Notes: a model not told the origin generated them from the letters alone. 40,789 bases of DNA from Candidatus Bathyarchaeota archaeon (GCA_016783455.1 JADHWN010000018.1:1-40789), one strand, 5' to 3'; counted from the first letter of the stretch, positions 1 to 9,260 are shown. A program made the numbers and translations.

Positions 1-185
1 TTTAGCTCAGATTAAAATAAGCGAGATTTATTTATATTCTATCTAGTTTTTGCTAAATAAATCATGAAAATGTTAAAATAAGCACTGTTTAGAATTTAAT
101 TTGACTTATATGCGTAACGAGCTAAACACGTACCAAAATTAGATTAGTTGTTAAAAGATGAAGTGAGAGAAAAAGGCAGAATAGT

Positions 186-1064
186 CTATTCTAGACGCTT
201 CAGGTCCGCTTCAGCCGCTATGTAGCCGAACCCGGCCCAGCTACCCGTATCCAATATCTCTCTAAGAATCTCCTTGGCCTTCTCTAGATCTCCATTGTAG
301 TTGTACCAGTTGGCAACGCCGTAACCGATAGTTACCAGTCCTAGGGCGCCCTGTTCTCTAGCCTTCTCCAGGAGGGCTTCTACGTTGGTCGGGCCCTTGT
401 ACATGAGGAGGCAGTCGTGGTAGTTCTGGTTCTCGATGACGTCCATCTCCTCCTGTATTGGCTCCAGCACTTCAGCTGCCTCATTCCCCTTCCCCAAGAG
501 GCGCAACGTCATGTATAGCCAATGGGACGTCGCAACGATCTTGTCGGGTATCTTCGAGACCTTCATGCACGCCTTGTACGCTCTCAAGGCGTCCTCGAAT
601 CTCCCTGAGACGTAGTAGGCAAGCCCCAAGTGGTACCATATGTTGAAGTGGAGGCTGCTCACGGGGGTGTTCCTCTCGTTTGGCAGTCCGTCGGGCTCCA
701 CCTCATCCTGTTTCCCCTCGATGAGAGCTGCAGCCTTCTCGAAGTCATCGACTGCGAGGTCGAAGCGTCTCAGGGAGATATAGCGGTGTCCCCTATGCCT
801 GTAGAGCTTGGGCTCCTCAGGATATCTCTCCAATCCCTTGGAGTAGATCGCTACCGACTCCCTGTATCTTCCCAGGTATGCGGTGCGTCGCCCGAACCAT
901 ATGATTGCATCCGGGTCATCAGGGCTCTCCCTGTAGCCCTTCAACGCCTCAGCGTAGAGGACCTCCTGTTTCTCAAGAGTTTCAGGTCTAAGAGGGGCTC
1001 GGAAAAGCGGTTCCCCGAATAGTGAGAATGCCTCCGGCGTCTCCGGGATATCAGAGTCACTCAT
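186..1064 (-). CDS. TPR-repeat protein
   Basis: The 292-residue product is built of helix pairs typical of tetratricopeptide repeats, with recurring W/Y-G/A-hydrophobic patterns such as IWFGRRTAYLGRYRESVAIY, LYRHRGHRYISLRRFDLAVD and WYHLGLAYYVSGRFEDALRA. TPR proteins are protein-interaction scaffolds; no enzymatic motif, signal peptide or membrane segment is visible, so it is probably cytoplasmic with unknown partners. I chose the ATG at 1064 over the upstream start at 1121. It has a GGTGA ribosome site five bases upstream, and a TATA-like box at 1099-1106 would lie inside the longer version. It stands alone, divergent from the purS operon. The function is not identifiable from sequence. Confidence 0.85.
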   Translation of the reverse strand: MSDSDIPETPEAFSLFGEPLFRAPLRPETLEKQEVLYAEALKGYRESPDDPDAIIWFGRRTAYLGRYRESVAIYSKGLERYPEEPKLYRHRGHRYISLRRFDLAVDDFEKAAALIEGKQDEVEPDGLPNERNTPVSSLHFNIWYHLGLAYYVSGRFEDALRAYKACMKVSKIPDKIVATSHWLYMTLRLLGKGNEAAEVLEPIQEEMDVIENQNYHDCLLMYKGPTNVEALLEKAREQGALGLVTIGYGVANWYNYNGDLEKAKEILREILDTGSWAGFGYIAAEADLKRLE

Positions 1065-1098
1065 TGTAATCACCTGTTCTCCCTCCACTGAATTGATG

Positions 1099-1106
1099 TA
1101 TAAAAT
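1099..1106 (-). promoter_or_regulatory. TATA box of the TPR gene
   Basis: On the minus strand this reads ATTTTATA. Its centre is about 38 bases before the ATG at 1064, giving a predicted transcript start near 1077 and a short leader carrying GGTGA. This fits the shorter gene start. Pattern recognition only. Confidence 0.4.
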
Positions 1107-1203
1107 TTTTGAGGGGGACATAGAAGAGTGGCTAGTACCATCGTGCCCTAATTTTTCACTTCGGTGTAATGTTTAATAAATAAATAAAAAACAACAACCT
1201 ATC

Positions 1204-1213
1204 TTTATAAATA
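1204..1213 (+). promoter_or_regulatory. TATA box of the purS-purL-purQ operon
   Basis: TTTATAAATA is a good match to the archaeal TATA consensus and is the only strong one in the spacer facing purS. Transcription would start near 1234, giving a leader of about 70 bases. That leader contains an inverted repeat, GATGTT (1238-1243) and AACATC (1255-1260), which could form a small hairpin or be a binding site. Confidence 0.5.
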
Positions 1214-1302
1214 TTAACAGATTGATACACAACCAAGATGTTTGCGATCCGCCCAACATCGTTTAATAATAGAAGCGGTAAAAAATCTGAGAGGTCCTCA
1301 AG

Positions 1303-1554
1303 ATGAAATATCACGCAAAAGTCTACGTGAGCCTGAAGAAGGGTTACTCAGATCCCGAGGGCGAGGCCACAGCCAGCGCCCTCCAGGGTCTCGGATACAG
1401 TGTCTCGGAGGTAAGATCAAGCAAGGCCTACGAGGTCTCCTTCGAGGCGGAGACGAGGGAGGATGCTGAAGCCACCTTGGACGAGATGTGCCGCAGGCTC
1501 CTGACCAATCCCACGAAGGACGATTACAGCTTCGAGCTAAGTGAGACGCGATGA
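1303..1554 (+). CDS. purS: Phosphoribosylformylglycinamidine synthase subunit PurS
   Basis: This 83-residue protein has the size and beta-alpha-beta pattern of PurS, starting MKYHAKVYVSLKKGYSDPEG with the conserved SDPEG turn. PurS is the small bridging subunit that lets PurL and PurQ form the ATP-dependent FGAM synthetase of purine biosynthesis, which converts FGAR, glutamine and ATP to FGAM. The start follows a GAGG-containing ribosome site. The stop overlaps the purL start by four bases (ATGA), indicating translational coupling; purQ follows in the same way, so the whole enzyme is encoded as one operon. Family assignment is firm. Confidence 0.95.
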   Translation: MKYHAKVYVSLKKGYSDPEGEATASALQGLGYSVSEVRSSKAYEVSFEAETREDAEATLDEMCRRLLTNPTKDDYSFELSETR

Positions 1555-3923
1555 GCCGTATAGTGAGGAGCCCCCACCCTTTTGAGCACTTCACCATCGA
1601 TCTCCTCAACGCCACCGACGAAGACCTGAGAGAGGTCGCAGAGACCCTGGGTCTGGGGCTTAACCTCGATGAGCTGAGGTACATACGGGACCACTACCTG
1701 ATTCAGGAGCGGAAGACCACCGACGTCGAGCTCCAGACCTTCGACCAGACTCTCAGCGAGCACTGCAGCCACAAGACCTTCGGTGGAGTAATCCATACCC
1801 CAGAGGGCACCGTGGACGGCCTCCTCAATACCTACCTGAGAGGCCTCATCGACGAGCTGGAGCCTGACTGGTGCTACAGCGTCTTCGAGGACAACGCCGG
1901 CATCGTCGACCTGACGGATGAGGTGGGGATAGCCATCAAGGTCGAGACCCACAACCACCCCTCAGCCATCGAGCCGTTCGGCGGGGCCGCGACTGGCCTA
2001 GGAGGGGTCATCAGGGACGTGCTGGGCGTCTGGGCCAACCCGATCGCGTGTACCGATGTTCTCTGCTTCGGACCACTTGATTATGATTATTCGAAGCTCC
2101 CCGCGGGGGTCAAGCATCCCAGCTACATCTTCAGCGGCGTCGTTGACGGAATAGGCAGCTACGGGAACAGCATCGGCATTCCCACGGTCAACGGGGCCAC
2201 CGTCTTCCACGAGGATTACACCGGGAACGTTGTGGTCTACGCTGGTTGCGTCGGCGTCCTCCGCAAGGACCAGTACATCAGGAACGTGAAGCCCGGCGAC
2301 AACGTCCTCCTGGTAGGCGGGCGAACGGGGCGGGACGGGATCCACGGGGTAACATTCGCCTCCGCTGAGCTCACGGAGGAGTCCGAGGAGGTCTCCAGGC
2401 CCGCCGTGCAGATCGCCAACCCCATCGAGGAGGAGAAGATCAAGCGGGCCATCAAGGAGGTCAGCGAGAGGCGACTCGGCTCCGGGATAACCGACATAGG
2501 CGGGGGAGGGCTGAGCTGCGGGGTATGCGAGACAGCGAATAGTTACGGTCTGGGTGTCGAGGCCCACATTGACCGCGTTCCCCTGAAGGCGACTGATATG
2601 GCCCCCTGGGAGATCTGGATCTCTGAATCCCAGGAGAGGATGCTACTGGCTGTGCCTCCCGACAACCTGGAAGAGGTGCTCCAGATCTTCGAGGACGAGC
2701 AGGTGGAGACCACGGTCCTGGGCCAGTACAACTCCACAGGGGAGGCAACACTGTACCACCACGGCATAAAGATCGCTCAACTTGAATTGGAGGCGCTCTT
2801 CAACCCCCCGAAGATTGAACGTTCGACAAGCTGGAAACCCCCAACTCTTGAGGAGCCGGAGATTCCTGAGCCTGATGACCTAGGGGCCGTCCTACTGAAG
2901 CTTCTGGCAGCATACAATATTACGAGCAAGGAGAAGGTTGTTCGGCGCTACGACCAGGAGGTCAAGGGTCAGACCGTCGTCAAGCCCCTCCAAGGCTGGA
3001 AGGCAGGGCCCAACAACGGAGCCGTCCTGAAGCCCCTGGACGATAGCTGGAAGGGGGTAGCCATCTCCAGCGGGATCAACCCCAGGTACGGACAGATAGA
3101 CCCGTACTGGATGGCAGCGGCGGCCATCGACGAGGCCGTCCGGAATAACGTGGCCGTCGGGGGTAGGCGGATCTCGCTTCTGGACAACTTCACGTGGGGT
3201 AATCCCGAGTACGAGGATCGCCTCGGGGGTCTGGTCTACGCCTGCAGGGCCTGCTATGACGTAGGGAAGGCCTACGGTACGCCGTTCGTCTCGGGGAAGG
3301 ACAGCCTCTACAACGAGTCGCCCTTGGGACCCGTGACTCCTACGCTCCTCATAACAGCCTTGGGCATCGTCCCTGACATCCGAAAGGCGGTCACGATGGA
3401 CCTCAAAGAGGCAGGGAACTTCGTCTACCTCATAGGTGAGACGAAACCCGAGCTTGGCGGCTCAGAATACTACCACCTCCACAGGCAGCTGGGCGCATCA
3501 GTCCCCAAGCTGGACGCTGACAGGAGTATGGCAGCCTACAGACGCCTCACTGAAGCCATGGACGCAGGCTATGTGAGGGCCTGCCACGACCTCTCAGAGG
3601 GAGGTCTGGGGGTTTCAGCTGCTGAGATGGCGTTCACCGGTGACCTGGGAATGGACCTAGAGCTCTCATGCGTCCCAACCTCTGAGGAGATGAGGGACGA
3701 CTTCATACTGTTCTCCGAGTCCTGTGGACGCCTCCTCGTCGAAGTCAAACCAGAAAACAAGGATGCATTCGAGACCGTCATGACGGGCTCAACCGTCGCT
3801 AAGGTGGGCGAGGTTAAGGAAGAGGCAACATTAACCGTCAGAAAGGGGGGAGCGATACTCGTGGAGCTTCCCCTAGAGGAGCTGATTGGTGCGTGGAAGA
3901 CCCCCCTGGAGGTGCCGAGATGA
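1551..3923 (+). CDS. purL: Phosphoribosylformylglycinamidine synthase subunit PurL
   Basis: The 790-residue product is the catalytic synthetase subunit of the small PurL type, which needs separate PurS and PurQ. Visible hallmarks are SEHCSHKTF with the probable catalytic His at about 71, the ATP/Mg loop KVETHNHPSAIEPFGGAATG at 130-149, and RDVLG after it. The second half-repeat includes ACHDLSEGGLGVSAAEMA near residue 680. It uses ammonia delivered from PurQ to convert FGAR to FGAM. It is somewhat longer than the roughly 720-740 residues usual for this subfamily, mainly through an insert near residues 75-125. It overlaps purS by four bases and purQ by four bases. Confidence 0.96.
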   Translation: MSRIVRSPHPFEHFTIDLLNATDEDLREVAETLGLGLNLDELRYIRDHYLIQERKTTDVELQTFDQTLSEHCSHKTFGGVIHTPEGTVDGLLNTYLRGLIDELEPDWCYSVFEDNAGIVDLTDEVGIAIKVETHNHPSAIEPFGGAATGLGGVIRDVLGVWANPIACTDVLCFGPLDYDYSKLPAGVKHPSYIFSGVVDGIGSYGNSIGIPTVNGATVFHEDYTGNVVVYAGCVGVLRKDQYIRNVKPGDNVLLVGGRTGRDGIHGVTFASAELTEESEEVSRPAVQIANPIEEEKIKRAIKEVSERRLGSGITDIGGGGLSCGVCETANSYGLGVEAHIDRVPLKATDMAPWEIWISESQERMLLAVPPDNLEEVLQIFEDEQVETTVLGQYNSTGEATLYHHGIKIAQLELEALFNPPKIERSTSWKPPTLEEPEIPEPDDLGAVLLKLLAAYNITSKEKVVRRYDQEVKGQTVVKPLQGWKAGPNNGAVLKPLDDSWKGVAISSGINPRYGQIDPYWMAAAAIDEAVRNNVAVGGRRISLLDNFTWGNPEYEDRLGGLVYACRACYDVGKAYGTPFVSGKDSLYNESPLGPVTPTLLITALGIVPDIRKAVTMDLKEAGNFVYLIGETKPELGGSEYYHLHRQLGASVPKLDADRSMAAYRRLTEAMDAGYVRACHDLSEGGLGVSAAEMAFTGDLGMDLELSCVPTSEEMRDDFILFSESCGRLLVEVKPENKDAFETVMTGSTVAKVGEVKEEATLTVRKGGAILVELPLEELIGAWKTPLEVPR

Positions 3924-4735
3924 AGCGGGAAGACATCAAGGTCCTGCTTATGAGGGCTCCAGGGACCAACTGCGACCTTGAGACGGTCAGGGCTTTCCGT
4001 GACCTAGGAGTTCAGGCGGACCTGGTCCACGTCCAGAAAGTCTTCAGGGACAAGAACCTACTCGACTACGACATCCTCGTCTTACCCGGCGGATTCAGCT
4101 ACGGCGACTACGTTCGGAGCGGCGCAATCCAGGCGAAGGAGATGGAGTACCGCATCGGAAAGGAGATGGTGGAGTTCGTAGATACAGGCCGACCTGTCAT
4201 TGGGATCTGCAACGGCTTCCAGGTCCTGGTCGAGACCGGGTTCCTGCCGGGATTCGAGGGACGATCTCAGTATCCGGAAGCCGCCTTGGCGAACAGCAGC
4301 CACGGATACCAGAACCGGTGGATCAGGATGAAGAACGTGGGGAAGGGAAACTGCACCATGTTGGCACATGTCCCCGAGGACCACGTTATAAGCTGCCCTA
4401 TTGCTCACGGAGAGGGAAGGTTCATCCTGCCCTCCGACAGACGGGAGAAGCTGCTGCAGAGGCTCTATGATAACGACCAGATCGTATGGAGGTACGTGAA
4501 GGCTGACGGCTCCTTCGCGGATGGAGAATGGTGGGACAACCCGAACGGGGCATTCCACGACATCGCGGGGATATGCAATCCCGAAGGGAACGTCCTCGGC
4601 CTGATGCCCCACCCCGAGAGGGCCTACTATGGTTACCTCATGCCTGAGTGGACGAAAGCTGGAGCGCCTGAAACCTACGGTGATGGAAGGGTCTTCTTCG
4701 ACTCGATAGTCAAGTACGTCGAGTCTAAGTTCTAG
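3920..4735 (+). CDS. purQ: Phosphoribosylformylglycinamidine synthase subunit PurQ (glutaminase)
   Basis: This 271-residue class I glutamine amidotransferase supplies ammonia to PurL. The oxyanion region is [15 protein letters not shown], the nucleophile is Cys97 in GICNGFQ, and the His231/Glu233 pair lies in [11 protein letters not shown]. The frame is open from 3893, but the ATG at 3920 is preferred. It overlaps the purL stop as ATGA and has GGAGGTG at 3908-3914, five bases upstream. Its 3' end overlaps the convergent purE stop by 11 bases. Confidence 0.95.
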   Translation: MKREDIKVLLMRAPGTNCDLETVRAFRDLGVQADLVHVQKVFRDKNLLDYDILVLPGGFSYGDYVRSGAIQAKEMEYRIGKEMVEFVDTGRPVIGICNGFQVLVETGFLPGFEGRSQYPEAALANSSHGYQNRWIRMKNVGKGNCTMLAHVPEDHVISCPIAHGEGRFILPSDRREKLLQRLYDNDQIVWRYVKADGSFADGEWWDNPNGAFHDIAGICNPEGNVLGLMPHPERAYYGYLMPEWTKAGAPETYGDGRVFFDSIVKYVESKF

Positions 4736-5168
4736 CCCTTCTCCTCTCTCTGTATTCCTCTAGTTTCTTTCTAAGCCCTTCATCGTGTAAGGCGAGGACC
4801 TCAATCGCGAGCAGGGCAGCGTTCCTTGCGTTGTCGACGCCCACGCATGCAACCGGTACTCCAGGGGGCATCTGGACGATAGAGAGAAGAGAATCCAGGC
4901 CCCCAAGCTTCGCTTCTTTAGGAACCCCTATGACGGGTCTGACTGTGTGAGACGCGATTGCCCCTGGGAGAGCCGCCGAAAGGCCAGCCACTGCGATGAA
5001 TATCGAAGCATCCGATGAATCGACGTATTTTTTCAAGCCGTCGGGGTCTCTATGAGCCGAATAGACTGCAAGTTCATGCTCGACGCCGAATTCGTCAAGC
5101 ATGGCGACCGCCTTGTCGCCTACCTCTCGGTCAGAGTCACTCCCTAGTACCACTGAGACTTTTATCAT
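4725..5168 (-). CDS. purE: 5-(carboxyamino)imidazole ribonucleotide mutase / AIR carboxylase PurE
   Basis: The 147-residue product has the PurE fold with VVLGSDSD at the N terminus, SAHRDP as the substrate loop, and [20 protein letters not shown], a class I-like active-site segment. PurE forms CAIR, the step before PurC. No purK is present in this window, so whether the substrate is N5-CAIR or AIR plus CO2 cannot be told here. The ATG at 5168 is preferred to 5219: the protein then begins [11 protein letters not shown] as in relatives, and a TATA-like stretch (TTTATTTATC on the minus strand, near 5205-5215) lies about 40 bases upstream. The tail is basic (RERRRART). Confidence 0.93.
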   Translation of the reverse strand: MIKVSVVLGSDSDREVGDKAVAMLDEFGVEHELAVYSAHRDPDGLKKYVDSSDASIFIAVAGLSAALPGAIASHTVRPVIGVPKEAKLGGLDSLLSIVQMPPGVPVACVGVDNARNAALLAIEVLALHDEGLRKKLEEYRERRRART

Positions 5169-5454
5169 CTTACATAGCCCCTTATTGATAACCTGACTAT
5201 GTTTTGATAAATAAAGCAAATGGAAGCGGAAAAAGTCTAGTCATTCGCTTTTTCTAAGAAAATCACACATTAGTTCAACGAGTAGTTGGTGTCTCTAAGC
5301 CACTGGCTCGATTATAGAAAAATGGAGGTTTTATTCTCATCGACTGTCTTGATGTCGCAGTTGTAGAACACTAGATTATAGTCATAATGAAGACACGGGT
5401 ATTCTATGGACTAGTGGGGAATCAGATTCATAATAAAAAAGGTCGTATCCTTTG

Positions 5455-6282
5455 TTAACTGATGTCAAATGCTGCGGAAAGTTCGTCTGGTGTGATCAGG
5501 TTTTTAGCCGTGATCTTCTTTGCACCGTTCTTGTCTATCTTAGTCGTGATGCACTCGTCAGCGATGGTGCAGTTACCATCGGAGTCCAGCTTGGCTCCCC
5601 TGCACACCCTTATAACATCAGGTGAGATGTCGTCGATGAGGAATATGTTACCATCCTTGTCTCTACCGAACTCGCACTTCCCGTCTACTAGGTGCAGACC
5701 CCTCTTCTCGCACTCCTCGTAGAGGACATCTGCGATACCCCTGAGCACGTCCTTCGTGTAGGCCACCTCTTCAGGGGCCATGAGGCCAAGTTCGACGGGT
5801 GTGTCGTCCACCATCAGGATATCGGGGTCGCCAGGAAGACCCTTAGAGTATATCTCGACAAGTTTGTTTACCTTCCTCCCCGGTTTGACGTTGGTGTATC
5901 TCCTCCAAAAGCTGCCGTAGGCCTGAAACCTGAAGACCCACTCTAGGTTGTAGAGGTCGGCTGCGCCCTCCACGTCGGACTCAGCTTTAGCCCCGAGGAG
6001 CGTGGCTGGATTGACTACCATGACGTTCTTCGAGGGGGTATCGACGTAGTGAGTTGGGAGGCCGCTCTCATTCAGGAGCCTGAAGAGATAGCTTGAAAAC
6101 TGACAGGAGACACGCCCCTTGCCAGGTATCTGCCCCACGACCTTGTCATAGCCTGAATCGAAGACCGGCTTCCCGCTGGCGGGATCTATGTACCCCGTGG
6201 CGTCGTCCTTGAAGTGGAACTCCAGATTGCCGTCCGGTCTCTCGAATACCCTCTTCGTCTTACCTTCAATCACTAGCTTCAA
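5455..6282 (-). CDS. purC: SAICAR synthetase, short form (PurC, first of two)
   Basis: The product matches the compact bacterial/archaeal PurC of about 240-280 residues: LVIEGKTKRVFE at the N terminus (ATP loop), SGLPTHYVD, and CEFGRDKDGNIFLIDDISPD with the metal/ATP-binding acidic residues near the C-terminal third. It would join CAIR and aspartate to give SAICAR. I chose a TTG start at 6282: it has AGAGG at 6291-6295 and gives the family's usual N terminus. The next upstream start, GTG at 6324, lies only about seven bases from the TATA box at 6331-6338, where no transcript would cover it. A second, quite different PurC gene lies 120 bases upstream on the same strand, so one of the two may have changed role. 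Confidence 0.88.
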   Translation of the reverse strand: MKLVIEGKTKRVFERPDGNLEFHFKDDATGYIDPASGKPVFDSGYDKVVGQIPGKGRVSCQFSSYLFRLLNESGLPTHYVDTPSKNVMVVNPATLLGAKAESDVEGAADLYNLEWVFRFQAYGSFWRRYTNVKPGRKVNKLVEIYSKGLPGDPDILMVDDTPVELGLMAPEEVAYTKDVLRGIADVLYEECEKRGLHLVDGKCEFGRDKDGNIFLIDDISPDVIRVCRGAKLDSDGNCTIADECITTKIDKNGAKKITAKNLITPDELSAAFDIS

Positions 6283-6330
6283 TGATATTTCCTCTTGAAA
6301 ATGTATAGACCTGGTAGCTCTCACCGTGAA

Positions 6331-6340
6331 TATAAAATTT
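6331..6340 (-). promoter_or_regulatory. TATA box of the short purC
   Basis: AAATTTTATA on the minus strand predicts a transcript start near 6310, which is downstream of the GTG at 6324 and upstream of the TTG at 6282. It therefore decides the start of the short purC. It also shows that the two purC genes probably have separate promoters. Confidence 0.45.
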
Positions 6341-6402
6341 TACATGCGTTTCTCTGCAAGATCTGAAATGGGAAGGAATAGAAATAGAGTTAGGACGGAG
6401 CT

Positions 6403-7377
6403 TCACGTAAGTAGTTCCTTCATGACCTCATCGACAGAACTTAGGTTGAAGTCTGTTAACTCCTTAGATCCACTGATGACGGCGTATGAAGCTACGCAGC
6501 GTTTTGAGACCTCACGGACCACTGGACTTGGTATGACGGGCGGGGGCCCATCCCCCGTATAGCCCATCCTCCTGAGACACTCTCGCAGGAACTCCTTGTC
6601 GAGGCAGGTCGACTCCTGGCCTCTACCAGGTTCGTAGGAGTCTTCAGCCCAGAAACGGGCTGAGTCATGCGTGGGAGGCTCATCGATCTGTATAAGCGCG
6701 CCCTCCCTGCGTCCGAACTCCAGTTTAAAGTCGGGGATAATGAATCCTCTCCTCTTCGCCTCGGAGAGGTAACGTTCGTAGAGTGTGAAGGAGGCCTCCT
6801 CGAGGACAGCCCATTCATCAGCGGTGATTAGCCCCGTCTCGATCGCTTCAATTCGAGTGATCTCTCTGTCGTGGCCCTCCTCGCTTTTAGTAGTGGGGGT
6901 TAGGATGACCTCTGGTAACTCGTCAGCCATGATGAGCCCGTCGGGAAGGCTCATACCGCTGACCTCTCTTGCGCCATCTCTGTACGACCTCCAGGCTGAG
7001 CCGTAGAGATACCCTCTGCAGACCCACTCGACGTCGATGCGCTCCGCCTTCTTCACCCTCATGGAGCGGTCGTCGACGGACTTGATGAAGTGGTTGGGGA
7101 ACACGTTCTTCGTCTCTTTTAGCCAGTAATCCGCGAGGGCGTGGAGGCTCCTCCCCTTGTGGGGTATCAGTGTCGGGTATACGACGTCGAACGCGGAGAT
7201 GCGGTCCGTGGTCAGGATTAGCAACTCGTCGCCGAGGTCGTAGACATCCCTCACCTTCCCCCTCCTCGGAGGGTTGTCCACGCCGTACACGTTGGAGGCA
7301 TTCAACACTTCGACCTCCCCCGAGCCTAAGGGGTCAGGCACCATGTAGGAGTTCCTTTCAGAGCTACCTGCTGTCAT
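6403..7377 (-). CDS. purC: SAICAR synthetase, long form (Ade1-type PurC, second of two)
   Basis: This 324-residue protein belongs to the longer SAICAR synthetase type found in yeast (Ade1) and many bacteria. It shows GKVRDVYDLGDELLILTTDR, ISAFDVVYPTLIPHKGRSL, CRGYLYGSAWRSY, LTPTTKSEEGHD, and FKLEFGRREGALIQIDE followed by THDSARFW. These are ATP, CAIR and aspartate-site segments of the family and all look intact, so it is likely the housekeeping enzyme. The chosen ATG at 7377 has no strong ribosome site; AGATATATCT near 7408-7417 may serve as TATA box here and for the divergent gene at 7455. Confidence 0.93.
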   Translation of the reverse strand: MTAGSSERNSYMVPDPLGSGEVEVLNASNVYGVDNPPRRGKVRDVYDLGDELLILTTDRISAFDVVYPTLIPHKGRSLHALADYWLKETKNVFPNHFIKSVDDRSMRVKKAERIDVEWVCRGYLYGSAWRSYRDGAREVSGMSLPDGLIMADELPEVILTPTTKSEEGHDREITRIEAIETGLITADEWAVLEEASFTLYERYLSEAKRRGFIIPDFKLEFGRREGALIQIDEPPTHDSARFWAEDSYEPGRGQESTCLDKEFLRECLRRMGYTGDGPPPVIPSPVVREVSKRCVASYAVISGSKELTDFNLSSVDEVMKELLT

Positions 7378-7454
7378 CTAAACCAAACCCGATGATTACA
7401 CGAATCAGATATATCTAGACATATTTCAACTTTCTTTTAGCATAAAGAGGCAAT

Positions 7455-8156
7455 ATGACACCTAAAGGACAAAAACGGGGTAATGGGCTTAAAAAGGGGG
7501 AGTGCACTGCGTCAAAGCTTAAACCACACCTCCGCAGATATAGGGAGACGGCGACGTTGGTCTCAAGCAAGCTGAAGAAAAGATTCGAGGGCTGGATAGC
7601 GGGGAAGGTGAGCCCCCTCGCATCACTGGGCATCACGCCCAATGCCCTCTCAATGATGGGCTTGGCTGCCTCCCTTGTCTCCGCCTGGTGCTACGTCAGC
7701 TGGAGGACGAGCACCTACATGCTCCCCCTGGCAGGCGTCTTCATTCTGGTCTCGGGGTTCATAGACGCCATCGATGGCGTCCTCGCTAGGGTAACAGGGC
7801 AGGCCTCGGTCTTCGGGGGGTTCCTAGACTCCGTCCTCGACAGATACTCCGATGCCGTCGTGCTCTCAGCCATCGTATACGCGGGTCTTTGCCATCCTGC
7901 CTGGGGGTTGGCTGCAATCGTGGGCTCTTTAATGGTCAGCTATACTCGGGCAAGAGCTGAGGCTGCGGGGGTCAAGATGGCTGCCGTGGGATTCGCGGAG
8001 AGGGCTGAGAGGATGGTGTTCCTAGCCCTGACATCCATGGCTGCCTACTATAATCTGCAGATCCTTTTCTGGGGCGTCGCTGTGTTAGCGGTTGTGGCCC
8101 AGTTCACGGTGCTACAGAGGGCCGCGCACTTCTACAAAGAGTCTAGGAAACTCTAG
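7455..8156 (+). CDS. CDP-alcohol phosphatidyltransferase (archaetidylinositol-phosphate-synthase-like)
   Basis: This 233-residue membrane enzyme carries the complete signature D-x2-D-G-x2-A-R-x9-G-x3-D-x3-D, read here as DAIDGVLAR followed by GGFLDSVLD, at about residues 97-124. Several hydrophobic helices surround it. Family members transfer a CDP-activated lipid to an alcohol. In archaea the usual products are archaetidylinositol phosphate or archaetidylglycerol phosphate; which one applies here is not visible. An AGAGG site precedes the ATG. The first 45 or so residues are basic and unusually long for the family, so an internal start is possible. The 3' end overlaps the convergent S26e gene by four bases. 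Confidence 0.85.
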   Translation: MTPKGQKRGNGLKKGECTASKLKPHLRRYRETATLVSSKLKKRFEGWIAGKVSPLASLGITPNALSMMGLAASLVSAWCYVSWRTSTYMLPLAGVFILVSGFIDAIDGVLARVTGQASVFGGFLDSVLDRYSDAVVLSAIVYAGLCHPAWGLAAIVGSLMVSYTRARAEAAGVKMAAVGFAERAERMVFLALTSMAAYYNLQILFWGVAVLAVVAQFTVLQRAAHFYKESRKL

Positions 8157-8449
8157 TTCCTTCTTCTCCGCCTCTCACGGGTCTTACGATCGTCCTTGCT
8201 CCGTACATTGACGACATGCCTCTTGACCGCGCAGCTAATGCAGAGGTACTTCGTTGTCTGGTACCGTGCTACCGAGGCTCCCTGAGCCTGGAGCTCCTTG
8301 AGAACCCTCCTATCCACAAGTGAGGTGTAGCGGGTCACCCTCTTCGCCTTATCCCGGGGCACCTGAGCCCCACAGAAGCTGCACTGCACCTTACCTGAGC
8401 GGCCTGAGCCACCTTTGGAACGTCCTCCGCTTTTCCTTTTCTTCGGCAT
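8153..8449 (-). CDS. rps26e: Small-subunit ribosomal protein S26e
   Basis: This 98-residue, strongly basic protein has MPKKRKSGGRSKGG at the start, a zinc knuckle formed by Cys23/Cys26 and Cys70/Cys73, the segment VQCSFCGAQVPRDKAKRV and a basic RKTRERRRRRN tail, matching archaeal/eukaryotic S26e. It sits near the mRNA exit of the small subunit. In archaea S26e is known mainly from TACK and Asgard lineages, so this gene is the best taxonomic clue in the window. A TATA-like ATTTATA on the minus strand at 8484-8490 fits as its promoter. Confidence 0.94.
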   Translation of the reverse strand: MPKKRKSGGRSKGGSGRSGKVQCSFCGAQVPRDKAKRVTRYTSLVDRRVLKELQAQGASVARYQTTKYLCISCAVKRHVVNVRSKDDRKTRERRRRRN

Positions 8450-8510
8450 TTCCGGGTCTCACGACATTAGTGACAAGCCTACCTATAAATCCTGTGTGAA
8501 ATACGATTAG

Positions 8511-9152
8511 CTACCTCTTCTGGGCAAATTCGTCTAGGATTCCGTCGACGACCTCAGCGTAGATGGTCGCGGCTACCACCCGGTTCCCCTCCATGTTGAG
8601 ATGAGCGCCGTCGCTGGAGTACCAGCTCAGGAGCCCCCCCTCCATGTCCGAGGTGGCGGCGTACAGGTCGGCCAACATGATCCCATTGAGGTCGCTGTGA
8701 GCCTTGATGGACTCGTTCAGCTCCTGAATCCGCTCGACAGCCGGGGAATCCCCCCGCACTGATGTGAGGGTACATGCGATTGGAATGGCCCCGATCTCGA
8801 AGGTCTTCTGGTATACCTGCCTCAGTGTCTCCATGACCTCGGCTGGCTGCCTCCCCATGAAGATGTCGTTTATTCCCCCCCAGACTATGACATAGTCCGG
8901 GTTCAGAGCAGGCAACTCTGAGATAAGCCTGCTGAGCATACCCTTCGTCGAGTCACCATCGACCCCCCTGTTGATGAAGACGCAGTCAACATTCTCGTAT
9001 CCCCTCTTCCCCTGCTCGACAATGACGATGTTGTCTAGGGCATCCGTGTAGGGGAGGCTGTGGCGAAAGGGCCCCGTTGAGCGATAAGGCACGTATCCCC
9101 TCGTTAGGCTGTTACCGAGGGCTACGAAGACAAGCCGGGTCATCTCTCCCAT
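8511..9152 (-). CDS. SGNH/GDSL-family hydrolase
   Basis: The 213-residue product shows all four SGNH blocks: block I as GNSLTRG with nucleophile Ser15, block II Gly63 in NRGVDGDST, block III Asn95 in WGGINDI, and block V Asp181/His184 in SSDGAHLNMEGN. The family hydrolyses esters, acetylated sugars or thioesters; the substrate cannot be predicted. There is no signal peptide, so it is probably cytoplasmic. Block I reads GNSL rather than GDSL, a tolerated variation. ATG 9152 is preferred to ATG 9143 because GGGGTGA at 9160-9166 is well spaced from it. Confidence 0.9.
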   Translation of the reverse strand: MGEMTRLVFVALGNSLTRGYVPYRSTGPFRHSLPYTDALDNIVIVEQGKRGYENVDCVFINRGVDGDSTKGMLSRLISELPALNPDYVIVWGGINDIFMGRQPAEVMETLRQVYQKTFEIGAIPIACTLTSVRGDSPAVERIQELNESIKAHSDLNGIMLADLYAATSDMEGGLLSWYSSDGAHLNMEGNRVVAATIYAEVVDGILDEFAQKR

Positions 9153-9260
9153 ACATTATTCACCCCAGATCCTCCCTTGAATCATTTACTCTCAAAGATT
9201 TGCATCCAAACATTCGGGGGTGTTATAAAGAAAATGGAATACTGATGAAACGTGTTTGTG

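Noticed and set aside
1-185. Gene at the left window edge
   Set aside because: AT-rich DNA without an open frame or recognisable element; it looks like the spacer downstream of the TPR gene.
1998-2567. Long open frame antisense to purL
   Set aside because: A shadow of a GC-rich coding strand; purL is certain here, and the translation has no family motifs. The same applies to antisense frames over purQ, fdhA, the NuoD-like gene and the secreted protein gene.
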